From: Bostrychus sinensis
Taxonomy: Eukaryota; Chordata; Actinopteri; Gobiiformes; Eleotridae
Direction: 5' to 3'
Length of the DNA stretch: 64,000 bases
NCBI GenBank assembly: GCA_020698575.1
Contig: CM036244.1
Span: 1,907,501 to 1,971,500, forward strand
Below the pieces are notes generated by a model. It was not told where the DNA came from and ran no database searches. It saw nothing but the letters and a program-made list of their open reading frames with translations. The position numbers were made by a program, and so were the translations under genes. Shown piece by piece: positions 33,674 to 44,624 of this stretch. Positions within the stretch are counted from its first letter, which is position 1; each line of letters opens with the position of its first letter.

Positions 33674-33910
33674 CTACAGAAGACAGAGAAATGAGCAAGT
33701 GAGAAACAACAACTTTCTAAACAATCAATAAAGCAGTGAGGAGGTTTGAATCCTCTTCTCTCACACCAGGGCGCTGCAGCTTTCTGGAACCAACGAGCCA
33801 ATTAATGTCAAAAATAATACATTTGCATCTGTGAGGAGCCACCACTTATTTATATGCCTAAAAGTTGCTTAGCATATAATGAAATATAGTCTATGGGTGG
33901 TAGAACTGTG

Positions 33911-34722
33911 TTATCCCTCCTGCAGCCCTAAGACAGTTTTTGATGTTCTGCAGCTGTTTTTTGTGGATAACTTTTGCTGTGTTGATTCAAATGGCATAGA
34001 TTTTGCCTCAGGTGTGTATTTTTGGATGAATTTTCAGATTTTAGGATTTAAAAAAAAAAATCCTCTTAAAAAAGGTGTCTCAAAAAATAGTCCCACCTTT
34101 ACCCCTAAGACATTTTTTGTGCCATTGACTCCCATTAAAACAACATTTTTATTCTACACTGTCACTGCAATATAATTTCACATTTTTATCAAGTATTTCA
34201 TGGATTCATGACAGTGAGGGATTGGAATTTTAGTTTTTATTGTTTTTCACTAGGTGGCGCCATTTCCCCATATATGGTAGACAGAGGTATAAATGTGGAG
34301 ATGGCCACATTAGTGTTTGTATAAATGATCAAGCCTACAAGGCAAATAAAAACATTTTTTGAACTAAAATGATTTGGGTGTGTTTTTGTCATAAATTGGT
34401 GTGAAAGTGTTTGTTGAGAAATGAGTTTGTTTGTGTTTGCGTGAGCACAAATCCAAAATGTAGTTCTTACAGAGATGTGCACATCAGGGCAAAGTAGAAA
34501 AAGGTCCCAGACTGAGCAGAGGCAGAGGTTTGTGCTGGATGTGTCTGCACCACACAAACTGGAATTTAAGGCTTAACTTTCATAAACAGAATGAAGTTTT
34601 GCTGTGTGTGATGAGGACTGAAGTTAATCATTGTAACCATGGAAAAAAAATTAATTATTGACTAATAGATTATTTTTCTATGGCAGTTGAGACTAAAAAG
34701 TTAGGGGCTGTAGGAGGGTTAA
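33911..34722. mobile_element. TTAA-type (piggyBac-like) MITE, copy 2
   Basis: Starts TTATCCCTCCTGCAGCCCTA, and the right end is GGGGCTGTAGGAGGGTTAA. Near-identical to 25380-26205. It lies inside the last sgcd intron, about 240 bp upstream of the acceptor of the terminal exon, oriented the same way as copy 1. Confidence 0.78.
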
Positions 34723-34754
34723 AAACTTGTATCTTTCAATCGGCCGTAAACAGC

Positions 34755-34848
34755 AGTGTAATACAGGAGCCATGCACACTGAGAACTGGAGTTACATCCA
34801 GTAACTATTTCTTGGTGCAGTTTATTAAACTTAAGTCTGTTGCACTTC
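34755..34848. repeat. Repeat H tail fragment
   Basis: GAGAACTGGAGTTACATCCA, then GTAACTATTTCTTGG matches 55176-55215 at the end of repeat H copy 3. Confidence 0.5.
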
Positions 34849-35865
34849 TACTGAGCCTCTAAGGAGACATCAGCAAATGAAAAAATTTGAAAGACTTTCT
34901 CATGCTCCTGAGAAAGTAACTAACACGCACAAGAAAGTAAGTCATGTGCACGAGAAAATAACTCGCGCTCACGATACAGTTCAGTTCAGCTCAATTCAGG
35001 TTTATTTGTATGTCCCAGTATCACAACAAAAGTCACCTCAAAGGGCTTCACAAACAGTTAATCAAGCATAAACACACAAACAATAACTACACTAAACTAA
35101 ACAGACCCAGGACACTCCTGTCCTTAGACCCTCCTTCTCGGTAAGGAAAAACTCCTAAAAAAAACCCAGCTGTGGGAAAAAAAGAAGAAACCTTATGGAG
35201 CCCAACTTGAAGGAGAGATCCTCTCCCAGGACGGACAGGCAAGAAAGTAACTTGCACACGAGAAAGTAACTCCTGAGATAGGATCCCGGGATCCTGAGAA
35301 CTGAGTGCGGTGTGCAGCATCAACAGTTCGCTGGTCAGGTCTTGTTAACGATCCTCGGTCTACATGAGTCAGAATGAGGAGGAGGTGTTCACGCGTCTTT
35401 AAAATGTCACAATACCAGCACTTGCCTTTACTATCCCCTTAGTTCTTTTATCAGAAATTATGTCTAGTAAAGTTTTTCCTCTATGCCTATGAAGCAGCAG
35501 AGACTTCAGCACTTATACTCTTCTGTCCCCTGTGTTCACGCTTCCACTGGAACCAGTTTATCTATTCTGCTTTAGCAGCTTGTTTCTCTGAACAGAGCAG
35601 AAGTGGAATCCTCTCACTCTCAGCCAGGCCACCACTGACTGAGATTGTTGTTTACCATTCGTAAAACTGCTTCCACTGTGGCCACTGTGCTATAGGCGAT
35701 GTAGTAGTAGGCCTAGATGTTGCACGCGCACATAGAATATCTCGTGTGTGCAAGTTTCTTTCACAAGAGCACGAGTTACTTTCTCGGGTGCGCGACTTAG
35801 TTTCTCAGGAGCACAAGAAAGTCTTTCACTTTCTAAAATTCACTCATGTCCCCTTAGGGGCTCCG
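34849..35865. mobile_element. hAT-like element C with subterminal AGAAAGTAACT repeats
   Basis: Left CTGAGCCTCTAAGGAGACAT and right (reversed) CGGAGCCCCTAAGGGGACAT are inverted termini. TGCACTTC occurs on both outer flanks (34841-34848 and 35866-35873), an 8-bp target duplication that suggests hAT. Subterminal regions carry repeated CACGAGAAAGTAACT phrases in mirrored orientation. It is interrupted by a LINE tail at 34980-35230. Confidence 0.7.
34980..35230 (-). mobile_element. LINE 3' end nested in element C
   Basis: The minus strand reads GGAGAGGATCTCTCCTTCAA, CTTATGG-type phrases, AAGCCCTTTGAGGTGACTTT and an AATTGAGCTGAACTG tail. The same family as 48656-48926 on the plus strand. Confidence 0.8.
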
Positions 35866-36549
35866 TGCACTTCAAATCAACCTGTGCATGCACTGTGTGA
35901 CCAATAAAGCCTACAAACAAAGGCCTATTAAAAGACTGCAGCATTATCTGAAAAACTGAGAACTTTTTATTTTAAATTGACAGAAGATGCAGATGCAGGT
36001 TGTTTAAAGTTGTCTACGTATTTCCATATTGACTTTACATAACCCAGATGCCCAAAGAGCTGCAGGAGCAGGGCTAAAGAGCTGCCAGAGATTACAGAAG
36101 TCTGTCTCACACCAACTAACTTCATGTCCTCTTTCACTACATCCATAAATCTCGTCTTTGGCCTTCCAGTGGCGGAATTTAGTTTGTTCAGTGCAGCCAC
36201 TAAACAGTGCAGCCTTACACAAGTACTTTCACACCCAAACTCATAAAGCAACAGATGCTCACGGCTCACTGCGCGCCTTCTAGCTGCCAACAATCAACAA
36301 TCAATTCTCATCATTTACAGTAGATAACAAGAAAATGTGGACAAAATGAAGACTTTCAAATCCATAAATGTGTTTGATGACAATTGACCTCGTATTTGCA
36401 GAGATATGATCATAAACAGCTGTTTGAAATAAGACGAGCAATAACATGTGAGCTGAAGCGTGCGCCACAGCATTGCACAAAAGCTTTTGTAGCCTGTAGT
36501 GTTTTCTGGGGTAGAAGAATCACTATTTAGACAGCTAAATGTAATTTGA

Positions 36550-37145
36550 TTCCTACTACTACTACTACTACTACTGCAAATACTAGTACTGCCTTGCTAA
36601 TACTACTGCAAGTAAGTACATGGTTCTGCTCTAGTAAACAAAGCAATGTAGTAGGTTTCAGAGGTAGCTAAAGTAGTAATTGAACAGCAAAATGTAATTT
36701 GAATCCTATTACTACTACTACTACTACTACTACTACTGCTGCTACTATTACAACAACAACAACTACTACTACTACTACTACTACTACTACTGCTGCTGCT
36801 GCTACAACTACAGAGTAAAGGGCTATATTCTGGTAAACAGCAATGTAGTGGATTTTAGAGGTACTTTTAAGTGCTAATTAGAAAGCAACATGTAACTGAT
36901 TACTTCTACTACTGCAACTATTACTACTATTTCTTCTACTGCTACTTATACTTGTACTGTGCTCTTACTACAAATGCTGCTATGGCAAATCAAAAAATAC
37001 TGTATGCTGGTAAACAGAAATATTACAGATTTTAGAGGAAGAAGTGCTAATTGGACAGCGAAATTCCTACTCCTTCACCTACTATTACTGCTATTACTAC
37101 TGCTACTACTACTTTTCTACCCTTGCTACTACTACTACTGCAACT
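36550..37145. repeat. (CTA)n/(TAC)n microsatellite cluster
   Basis: Three blocks of TAC/CTA triplets (36553-36576, 36708-36810, 37080-37143) separated by about 150-bp related spacers (each with a GTAAACA..AATGTAGT.GATTTTAGAGG phrase), so the whole spacer plus triplet unit is repeated about three times. Confidence 0.85.
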
Positions 37146-37762
37146 GTAACTACTTCAGGTTCCTACTCACCTGCCATCAAGGTAAGAGAGTTAGCTACAG
37201 ACATGAAATTACTGTGAATATAAGTAAGAACAGTCTCAGGAAATGTACAAAATCTCTAGGTAAATGACTCAAATAGGTAGAAGTACTTATTTTCCACCTT
37301 TGGTACGTTCATGTGTCAGTCCAGGGCCAGAAAAGGTGAAGGGATTATAAACCATTTCATGCTTGGGTTTGTGCTCAATAAAACACAGAAGATTTCACCT
37401 CCCACACCGCGCCCTCGGACAGAGATTGGAGCAAAGTGCCTCTGTGGGACTCTCCTCTACCCCCCACCCCTCTGCCTCCCTCCGATCCCAGCTCGGAGCT
37501 CTCTCCCTGGGCTGGGACTATCTCTGTGTATCAGCCCGTTAGAGGAGGAGTAGGAGGACCAGCACCTTGGAGGTAAAAAAAAAAGAGGAAAAAAAGGTAA
37601 AAAGAAGCCATTACGGTACGCCTCGGGAGAAAAACGGCGCCAAATGACCCGGAACACTTTTACAGCAGGTCTCGGATGACTTCCTGCACAAACCCGCGGC
37701 TGGAGAGGACTTGAAGAGGTGGAGTGTGGAAACTGGGGAGGGCGGAAGATAAAACAGCAGAG

Positions 37763-39110
37763 GACAAAGAGAGACAACATATGCTGGTAAACTGTGAGAC
37801 TGTGATGAGAAGGAAAGGAGCTCCACAGGGAACCGCCCTGGGGCCTTTTCTGTTCACTTTATTCACTACAGACTTCACAATTTTCTAGACTGGTTTTATT
37901 TTGCACCTTACTATGGATTTTCAGACATTTTTGAGTATAAACAATGTATCTTCTATCAGATTCTACACTATGAGAAAAAAATAACTCATGCATACCCATG
38001 GCAAGGATGGAAGGTCTATAAAATACACTTTTATTTTAGAGGTAACCAGCAAAAAGTTACTGAGTAATTGTTAGACAGTAGGCCTGTCGATTTTTTCAGT
38101 TGGGGATAAAAGTCACAAACACAAAAGAGAAGCATATCCATTTTTGTTTTGGAAGCAATTCTGATTTAGTTTTTATTCACAGCAACGATTTGTGAGGAAA
38201 CATTGTATTTGCAGGAGATGAGACGACAAAGAGAGACAACAAATGCTGGTAAACTGTGAGATTGTGATTAGAAGCAAAGGAGCTCCACAGGGAACAGCCC
38301 TGGGGCCTTTTCTGTTCACTTTATTCACTACAGACTTCACAATTTTCTAGACTGGAATTATTTTGGACCTTTTCTATGGATTTTCAGGCATTTTTTAAGC
38401 ATAAACATAATGTATCTCCTATCAGATTCTACACTATGAGAAAAAAATAACTCATGCATAAACATAAAAAATACATTTTTATTTTAAAGGTAAAAATTCC
38501 TGAGTAATTGTTAGACAGTAGGCCTATGTCGAACTTTTCAGTTGGGGACAAAAGTCACAAAAGAGAAGCATGTCCATTTTTGTGTTGGAAGCAATTCTAT
38601 ATTAATGCTTGAGGTTCTGATTTAGTTTTTATTCACAGCAACGATTTGTGAGGAAACACTATTTTCAGAAGATGAGACAACAAAGAGAGACAACAAATGC
38701 TGGTAAACTGTGAGACTGTGATGAGAAGGAAAGGAGCTCCACAGGGAACCACCCTGGGGCCTTTTCTGTTCACTTTATTCACTACAGACTTTTGTATCAA
38801 AGTATTATGAGCCTTATTATGCATTTTCAGCCATATTAGAGCATAAACACATTGTTTATTCTAACAAATTCTGCACTATGAGAAAAAAATTACATGATTT
38901 TATTTCCCATGGCAAGGACTCTAGGTCTATAAACACATTTTTATTTTAGAAGTACAAACAAAAGTAATTGAGTAATCTTTTCAGTTGGGGACAAAAGACA
39001 CAAAATCCATTTTATCTAATATCCTTTTTTTGTTTTGGAGGAAATTCTATATTAATGCTTGAGGTTCTAATTTAGTTTTTATTCATAGCAACGATTTATG
39101 ATATAAACAA
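37763..39110 (+). repeat. Three-copy tandem repeat (about 460 bp) carrying an RT fragment
   Basis: The phrase CAAAGAGAGACAAC starts at 37765, 38227 and 38681 (periods 462 and 454). Each unit contains GGAGCTCCACAGGGAACNNC and CCTGGGGCCTTTTCTGTTC, followed by ATTTTCAGNCATTTTT and GACAGTAGGCCT-like blocks. The first unit translates to KGAPQGTALGPFLFTLFTTD, the G.PQG..L.P.LF motif of LINE reverse transcriptases. The third unit is the most diverged. Confidence 0.85.
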
Positions 39111-39194
39111 ACTACGAACCGCTACGCTAATAAAACTGTGTAATAAAAATGAAGGGTTTTTGGCTGCTTTTGCAAATTTATAGCAGCAGCTATT

Positions 39195-39345
39195 GCCAGC
39201 GATTCTTAAACTCAGGGCCTGATTTAGTGTAATTTAGAGCAAGTTTGATTCCTGGTTTAGTCCTGGATTTGTCTTGGTTTTATTCTGATTTACTCCTGCT
39301 TTAGTCCTGGATTCGTTCTGGTTTAGACCTGGGTCACTTTTGAGT
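39195..39345 (+). repeat. Degenerate 12-bp repeat tract
   Basis: GATTCTTAAACTCAGGGCCT, then TTCCTGGTTTAGTCCTGGAT and related units. The same leading block and 12-bp unit as at 4734-5165 and 32360-32900, shorter. Confidence 0.65.
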
Positions 39346-39959
39346 CATGGCCCACATTTTAAGAATCTCTGCTTCATACAATTTTGTTAAACTCAGACCA
39401 GCTCTAGCTCCTAAATCTCTCTACACGCAGACGTTAAACTCTTTTCTACATCTGTCCACGCTCGGCTGGTGGTTAATGGCGGGACTCTGCTGTAATTGCG
39501 ACGGAGGAGCCAAAGGTCTTCAGCAAATCGAGTGAAAGAAACAGACGCTTGACAAAACACACATTACCCGCTCTGATGCACTCGCCAAAAAACCTCCATC
39601 TCATTATCGCGACGCTCGGCTGTGGCTTCTGCGGCCTCGTCATGAAACAAACAACCGGAAAACCCTTAACATTTCAACTTTCACGTGAACCTGAAGTCAC
39701 AGTCTGAGCATTCTCTCGTCTGTGTGAGGAGTTTTTGTGGAACCCTTTAGAGCCGCTCTGGTTAATCCTGTTTGGGTTGATGTGAACAGATCTGACATTA
39801 GACCTACAGAAGGAAATCCTTTTATCAGCGAAGAAGACAAGACGAATTTACAAGTGACGTGTGACTGATCAGAGAAGGAGGAGTCAAAGACAGGGTGAAC
39901 TCAGAAAGAAGGAGACAAAAACACATTAAACTGGAACTCAAAAACGACTTGTTTCTTCA

Positions 39960-40275
39960 GTTTTTGCCTCAGTTTTATCGACGGAGCGCCACCTAGTGTA
40001 AATACTCACAAGACAAGTTGACTCCTGTGAGAAAAATGGAGAAATAAAGCCTTATAGCTCTTTCTTTGGCCCTAACCGTGATGTGCTGCTTTCTCGCAAG
40101 ACTTCTGTGACTTCCATGACTTCAGTGACTCTGGGTCAGTGACTTTCAGACCTGCAAGTTTCATTTTTGGCCAAGGAACACCAGGGGGCGCTGCAGGATG
40201 CTTTATTCACCCCACAGCAACTCATTTAACCAGCACATAAACTCGCAAACTGTTTGTTTAAGATGTTAACATTCC
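39960..40275 (+). repeat. Dispersed repeat F, copy 2
   Basis: GCGCCACCTAGTGTAAATAC, TTGACTCCTGTGAG, CAGACCTGCAAGTTTC and CACCAGGGGGCGCTGCAGGA are in the same order as in copy 1 (1770-2105). Confidence 0.6.
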
Positions 40276-40281
40276 ATTTTA

Positions 40282-40388
40282 CCATATTTTCCGCACTATA
40301 GGGCGCTCTGGATTATAAGGCGCACTGTCGTTTTTTTTTTTAGAAGATTGAAGGCTTTTAAGTGCGCCCTATAGTGCGGAAAATACGA
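40282..40388. mobile_element. Small Tc1/mariner-superfamily (pogo-like) fold-back MITE
   Basis: A 107-bp element with near-perfect arms CCATATTTTCCGCACTATAG and, reversed, TCGTATTTTCCGCACTATAG, flanked by TA on both sides (40280-40281 and 40389-40390). The end resembles the CCGTATTTTCTGGACTATA end of the larger pogo-type copies. Confidence 0.85.
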
Positions 40389-41494
40389 TAACTTTATTTA
40401 GAGCACCTTTTTGTTATTTTGGTTCGCTTTCAATTTGTTTGCTTTTTTGTTTCTGGTCTTTGAAAACAACTTTCTGCCACCAGCTTGGAGGTCTTTTTTA
40501 CATCGATTCAAAGCCCAGTATTTCGTACACAAATTATTCACCAAAAGACCGAAAAGAGGCCCAAAAGCTGGCCCCTAATGGCAATAAGTGAAAGAAACTA
40601 ATTGAATAGTTGAAAATATATGAGACTACCATGTTAAACAGTAGTACAAGGCTTCTATTAATCTCCATTGACATGTTTAAAGTTATGAATAGACGTCTGA
40701 TTGATTATGACACACAAGGAAGGACATTATCAAAGAGGAGACATAAATAATTAGAGCGATGAAGAGAAGATGGAGGAAACTAATCATCTCTGTGTCTCTG
40801 AGTGGAGCTGTGGCAGATCCTGGTGCTCGTCCAGCGAATGGGAAACTGCCATTTGCCAAAAACAAAATGTCCGTCCATAATGGCCCAGAAGGGAGCTATT
40901 GTTTGGATTGTGTTCTTCAAAAAAATAAAAAAATAAAAAATCAGTCTGGAGAGCAGAAATATGGGATGGAGACGGCGTTGGAACAGCCGGCGTGGCTCTG
41001 GGACAACAAAAGTTAATTTTCAGAGTTTTTCAGTAAACAGATTGGGAGATTTTATCGGCATGTGGACCGACAGTAATGAAAAGATGATTCTGAGATGGGA
41101 CAGGACGGGAGAGTCCGACCTCTGTGGGGTTGGTAAATAAACCAGATAAAGACCGTGAAGGGACAGTATTCCTGTTTATAATCACTGTTGAGTTAGATTT
41201 GTGTTTGTGCATTGGACCATGAACATACCGTTATTGTTGACAAGCAAGGAAATCCTCAATTCACTGGAAATAAAAGCTATTTTTCATTTGACTTTTCTGA
41301 ATTGGAGGTAGACACGAGGCAGAACGTGGCTGAAAAAGTCACATAAAGCTAGTTTCAAGCTTTCAAATGCTTAAGATTAATAATATTTCTGAATGAATGT
41401 GAGTGCAATAATCGACAATATTCTACAGACAAGACAGCAGTTATACCTAATTCATGCAGAGGGAAACGACTCAGTGTAATGTTTGTACTGGTGC

Positions 41495-41590
41495 CAAGCC
41501 TGGGTAAATGGAGAGGGTTATGAAAGGAAGGGCATCCGGTGTTAAACCTATGCCAGATTAATACGTGAATCGCTGGAGGCAGATGATGAC
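41495..41590 (+). repeat. Dispersed repeat G, longest copy
   Basis: GGTGCCAAGCCTGGGTAAAT, GAAAGGAAGGGCATCCGGTG and TTAATACGTGAATCGCTGG. This is a common phrase in fish genomes, probably a retroelement 3' part; class not certain. Confidence 0.55.
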
Positions 41591-42047
41591 ACCAGAAGAG
41601 AGAAGCAAAAATATAAAGTACGTTAGAAATATTCAATACGTTAGGCAAATGTCAGTTTCTCACACTTTTGTCTGATTAACATTTCAGCAATTTCTCATTT
41701 CGACTATGCAATTTTTTAAGGGTTTTTATGTTTTTTACCTTTGTAGCTTTGCAAAACTAAAGTTGGTTTCTTTTTGCCATTAACAACAGACTCCACAAAC
41801 AGAGACAGATCTGTTCCTGGTTCTTCTGATGTGGAAAAATAATTACTACAAATTATAAAGAAGAGCATTTTTGTATAATGTTTGGTAAACAAAATCTCAT
41901 CTGAGACTGAAGAAAGACCGAGTAAAACTGCAGCCGAGCTCGACACGAGACCAAGACCAGAAACTAGTGTTAGCCCTGCGACTGACTTCTTGTTCTGAAT
42001 GTACATTTGAACTTTTAATCAAAATAAACGTAAACTAAAATCATGTA

Positions 42048-42754
42048 CCGTATTTTCTGGACTTTTTCCATCGTCTGGCTCGGGGTGTGACGTATACTCA
42101 GGTGTGACTTATATATTAAAATATTTCAGGTGTTGGTTAGAGGGCGCTCTAGGCTTGTGTACCAGCATCTGCTGCACCTGTACCACTGACAATTTAAAAT
42201 GTAAACATTACCACTAACAACTTAGGCTATAAAGACAACTGAGAAAGAGCGGAATAATTGGAAATGGAACTGATGCTGAGTCTGACGACAGCCACGCAGA
42301 GGAGGAAGCGGCGCTTCGTCTACCTCCGGAGTTGGCGGAGTTGTTCAGAAGCGACACCGAGGATGAAGAATTTAAAGGATTTAGCGATTAGGAGTGAGAT
42401 GGTGAGTTTGGTGAACTTGTTATATTATGTTCTTTATGCTATAGTTATGTGAATAACTGTTAATATATTACGTTAACATACGAGACACCTATTCAGTTCG
42501 TTGTTTATGCTTCATGTAGCTGAATAACCATCAATGTGTTACGTTAGCATAGCGCACACCTATTCAGCTGTTGTTCTCTATTCTATTATTACTATAACTT
42601 GCCTTTCAACATGAAATGTCTGTTCTTGGGGTCAGATTTTGTAAAATAAATTTCCCCCAAAAAAGGAGACTTATATACATTTTTTTCTTCTTCATTATGT
42701 ATTTTTTGGCGAGTGCGACGTACTCCGGAGCCACTTATAGTCCAGAAAATACGG
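42048..42754 (+). mobile_element. pogo-type DNA transposon remnant, copy 1
   Basis: Starts CCGTATTTTCTGGACTTTTT and ends TAGTCCAGAAAATACGG, flanked by TA (42046-42047 and 42755-42756). A frame encodes DAESDDSHAEEEAALRLPPE, then LAELFRSDTEDEEFKGFSD, the acidic tail typical of pogo/Tigger-type transposases in fish. The DDE domain is missing, so it is an internally deleted non-autonomous copy. It ends about 95 bp past the donor of the 124-bp sgcd exon. Confidence 0.85.
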
Positions 42755-42852
42755 TAAGTCACATCCAAGCGTTGATCCTAGAGTGTAGCATCAGAGAGAT
42801 AAAAAGATGGAGGGAACAATGGAGAGAATCCCAGAGAGAGTGAGAACAGTAC

Positions 42853-42976
42853 CTCTCCGTCTTTGGACTCGAGGCGGAGCTCGTTCCTGCAGATGGCCTG
42901 GATGTCTCCGGCTTCAGCCAGAATCTGGATCCCTTTAGGGGCCTCCATGAGCAGGGAGCGGGTCGGGGACTCCAGC
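42853..42976 (-). CDS. sgcd: delta-sarcoglycan, coding exon (second from last)
   Basis: On the minus strand, a pyrimidine-rich tract and CTGCTCAG acceptor precede 124 bp of open frame and a GTACTG donor. The first base completes a Lys codon from the 73-bp exon. The frame then reads LESPTRSLLMEAPKGIQI, a middle part AEAGDIQAICRNEL and an end RLESKDGE, matching the LESPTRSL.MEAPKG....AEAG segment of delta-sarcoglycan and ending after a complete Glu codon (phase 0). It encodes part of the beta-strand-rich extracellular domain. It is separated from the last exon by a 9.2-kb intron and from the upstream exon by a 16.3-kb intron. A pogo-type transposon ends only about 95 bp past the donor. Because the exon is 124 bp, skipping it would shift the reading frame. 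Confidence 0.95.
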
Positions 42977-43439
42977 CTGAGCAGGACAGACAGACGGACA
43001 GACAAACGTGAGGAGAAGCCATGAGACTGCAGAATGTGAGATTAAAATGTAGCATTTTACTTCATCGTAACACGAATCTCAGTTTTCTGACAAAACAGAG
43101 ACAGAGCAGAGGGATGAGTCTCATTAAAACAGAAAGTTGTGAAAAAACAAGTGTTTTGTTGATTAGATCTTTGAACATCTGTCATCAGCTCTTCTCAGCT
43201 TTTACTCAGATCTTAGTCAAATAAAATAAAGTCTAAAAACAACAATTTCAGTCTCTGATTACTTCAAAAAACTGATTATCTGTATGAACAGTATAAAAAA
43301 AGACTTAATATTGATATCTAAGAACCTTTACTAGGTTTATTCATTGATCTGTATCTCCTGCGTATTCCTGTAGCAGGAGAATAAACTCATACTGCAGTGG
43401 ACCTGAAGAGATCTGCACATATGCAAATATACAAAAAAC

Positions 43440-44415
43440 ATCTGTATTAAACCACAGCACATTAAAAAAAAAAAAAAATATTCCAAAAATTATACAACGA
43501 CAACCATCAATCAATCAAAATGTCATGCATGTAACAAGAATAAAAAAACAATAGGTATGTACTTTACCAAGACCAACAAAGTCAAAAATGTGCTTAACAT
43601 TTATGTAAAAGGATCAAAATTAAACATTGTGACTGAAATTAAATATTTAGGTGTGCATTTGGACCAAACTCTGGGGTTTCAAAAGCATCAAAAAAGTATG
43701 TAATTCAGAATAAAATATAAATAAAAAATATAAATAAAATATATAAAATATAACATTTCCTCTTTTAGACAGATTAGAAACTGTGTTCGTCTATGATTTG
43801 ATATATGATATTTTAATGCTATAATTGTCAGGCCTTAAAAGTACTTGACAAAAAAATACTTCAATATCACCACTGTAATATTCTCAGCAAATATAAAATG
43901 CTAAGTTTTGACAATCAAATTCGATATTCAAATTTACAAGCCATTTTTAAAATTGTTAACAATATTGCTCCAGCTTCATTGCAGAAGTTTATTCAGCTTT
44001 GTTCTGAACAGACGCCGCCGAACGTCTCGGTCCACAGATGCTCTGCCTTCTCATTTAAAACCATCCAACACTGGAATCAGCTCCCAGTCTGAAGTAGATC
44101 TGCATCATTTTTCTCAAAACCTTAAAAAACATATTCTCAATAATCAACTGAACTAACGCTGTGCTTACCTGTATTCATCATTATTTGCTACTAATAACTT
44201 GTATTTGTAAGTACTTTTATCAGTTATGAATGAAGGCAACATAGTAAGTATTTTAACTATGAATTAATATTAACTTTTGTATTCTGTAATGTTGTATTTC
44301 TTGTGTTTACCTGCCCAGAGACTGCAGATGGAAAGTAACCTGTAGCTAAATCTGGTACAAAACATCGCTTTTTTGTGAAATGAATGTATTTGTACATGCC
44401 CTCAAATAAAGAATA
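43440..44415 (+). mobile_element. LINE (CR1/L2/jockey-like) 3' part, degraded
   Basis: Broken frames give EIKYLGVHLDQTLGFQKH, then ARFDNQIRYSNLQAIFKIVN-like and SVHRCSAFSFKTIQHWNQLP, the KYLGV.LD..L.F..H and SAF...WN.LP blocks near the end of LINE ORF2. The 3' UTR has GAGACTGCAGATGGAAAGTA and CCCTCAAATAAAGAATAAAC with a (CTAAA)n-like tail. The same 3' end is nested in element B at 23405-23636. Confidence 0.8.
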
Positions 44416-44624
44416 AACTAAACTAAAAACATATAATAATAAAAGTACTGCAGAGAGAGATGGCAAAACAGAAATGTACACATCACATCTGCATATCCGA
44501 ACAATAATTATTCTGAAAAAGTGTGTTTTTAGTTCTCTCTCTTAGCTCATGTATGAAGCACGAGTCTGGGAGCAAAAACAGCAAAGAAACAACCTCCCCA
44601 GTTTCTGTCTCTTGACCTGTGGAG

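Larger units (their letters stand above)
33674..42852 (-). other. sgcd: sgcd last intron (9.2 kb), transposon-rich
   Basis: Bounded by the GTACTG donor after the 124-bp exon and the TTCTGTAG acceptor of the terminal exon. It contains a TTAA element, a hAT-like element with a nested LINE tail, CTA-type microsatellites, a three-copy tandem repeat with a reverse transcriptase fragment, a fold-back MITE and pogo copy 1; each is listed separately. Unassigned stretches are at 35875-36540, 37150-37760, 39345-39960, 40390-41490 and 41590-42045. They are mostly AT-rich, with no exon-like open frame I could support. Confidence 0.9.

Noticed and set aside
36550..37145. CTA repeats as a CRISPR-like or structured array
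   Set aside because: Triplet microsatellites with related spacers; eukaryotic context, no array architecture.
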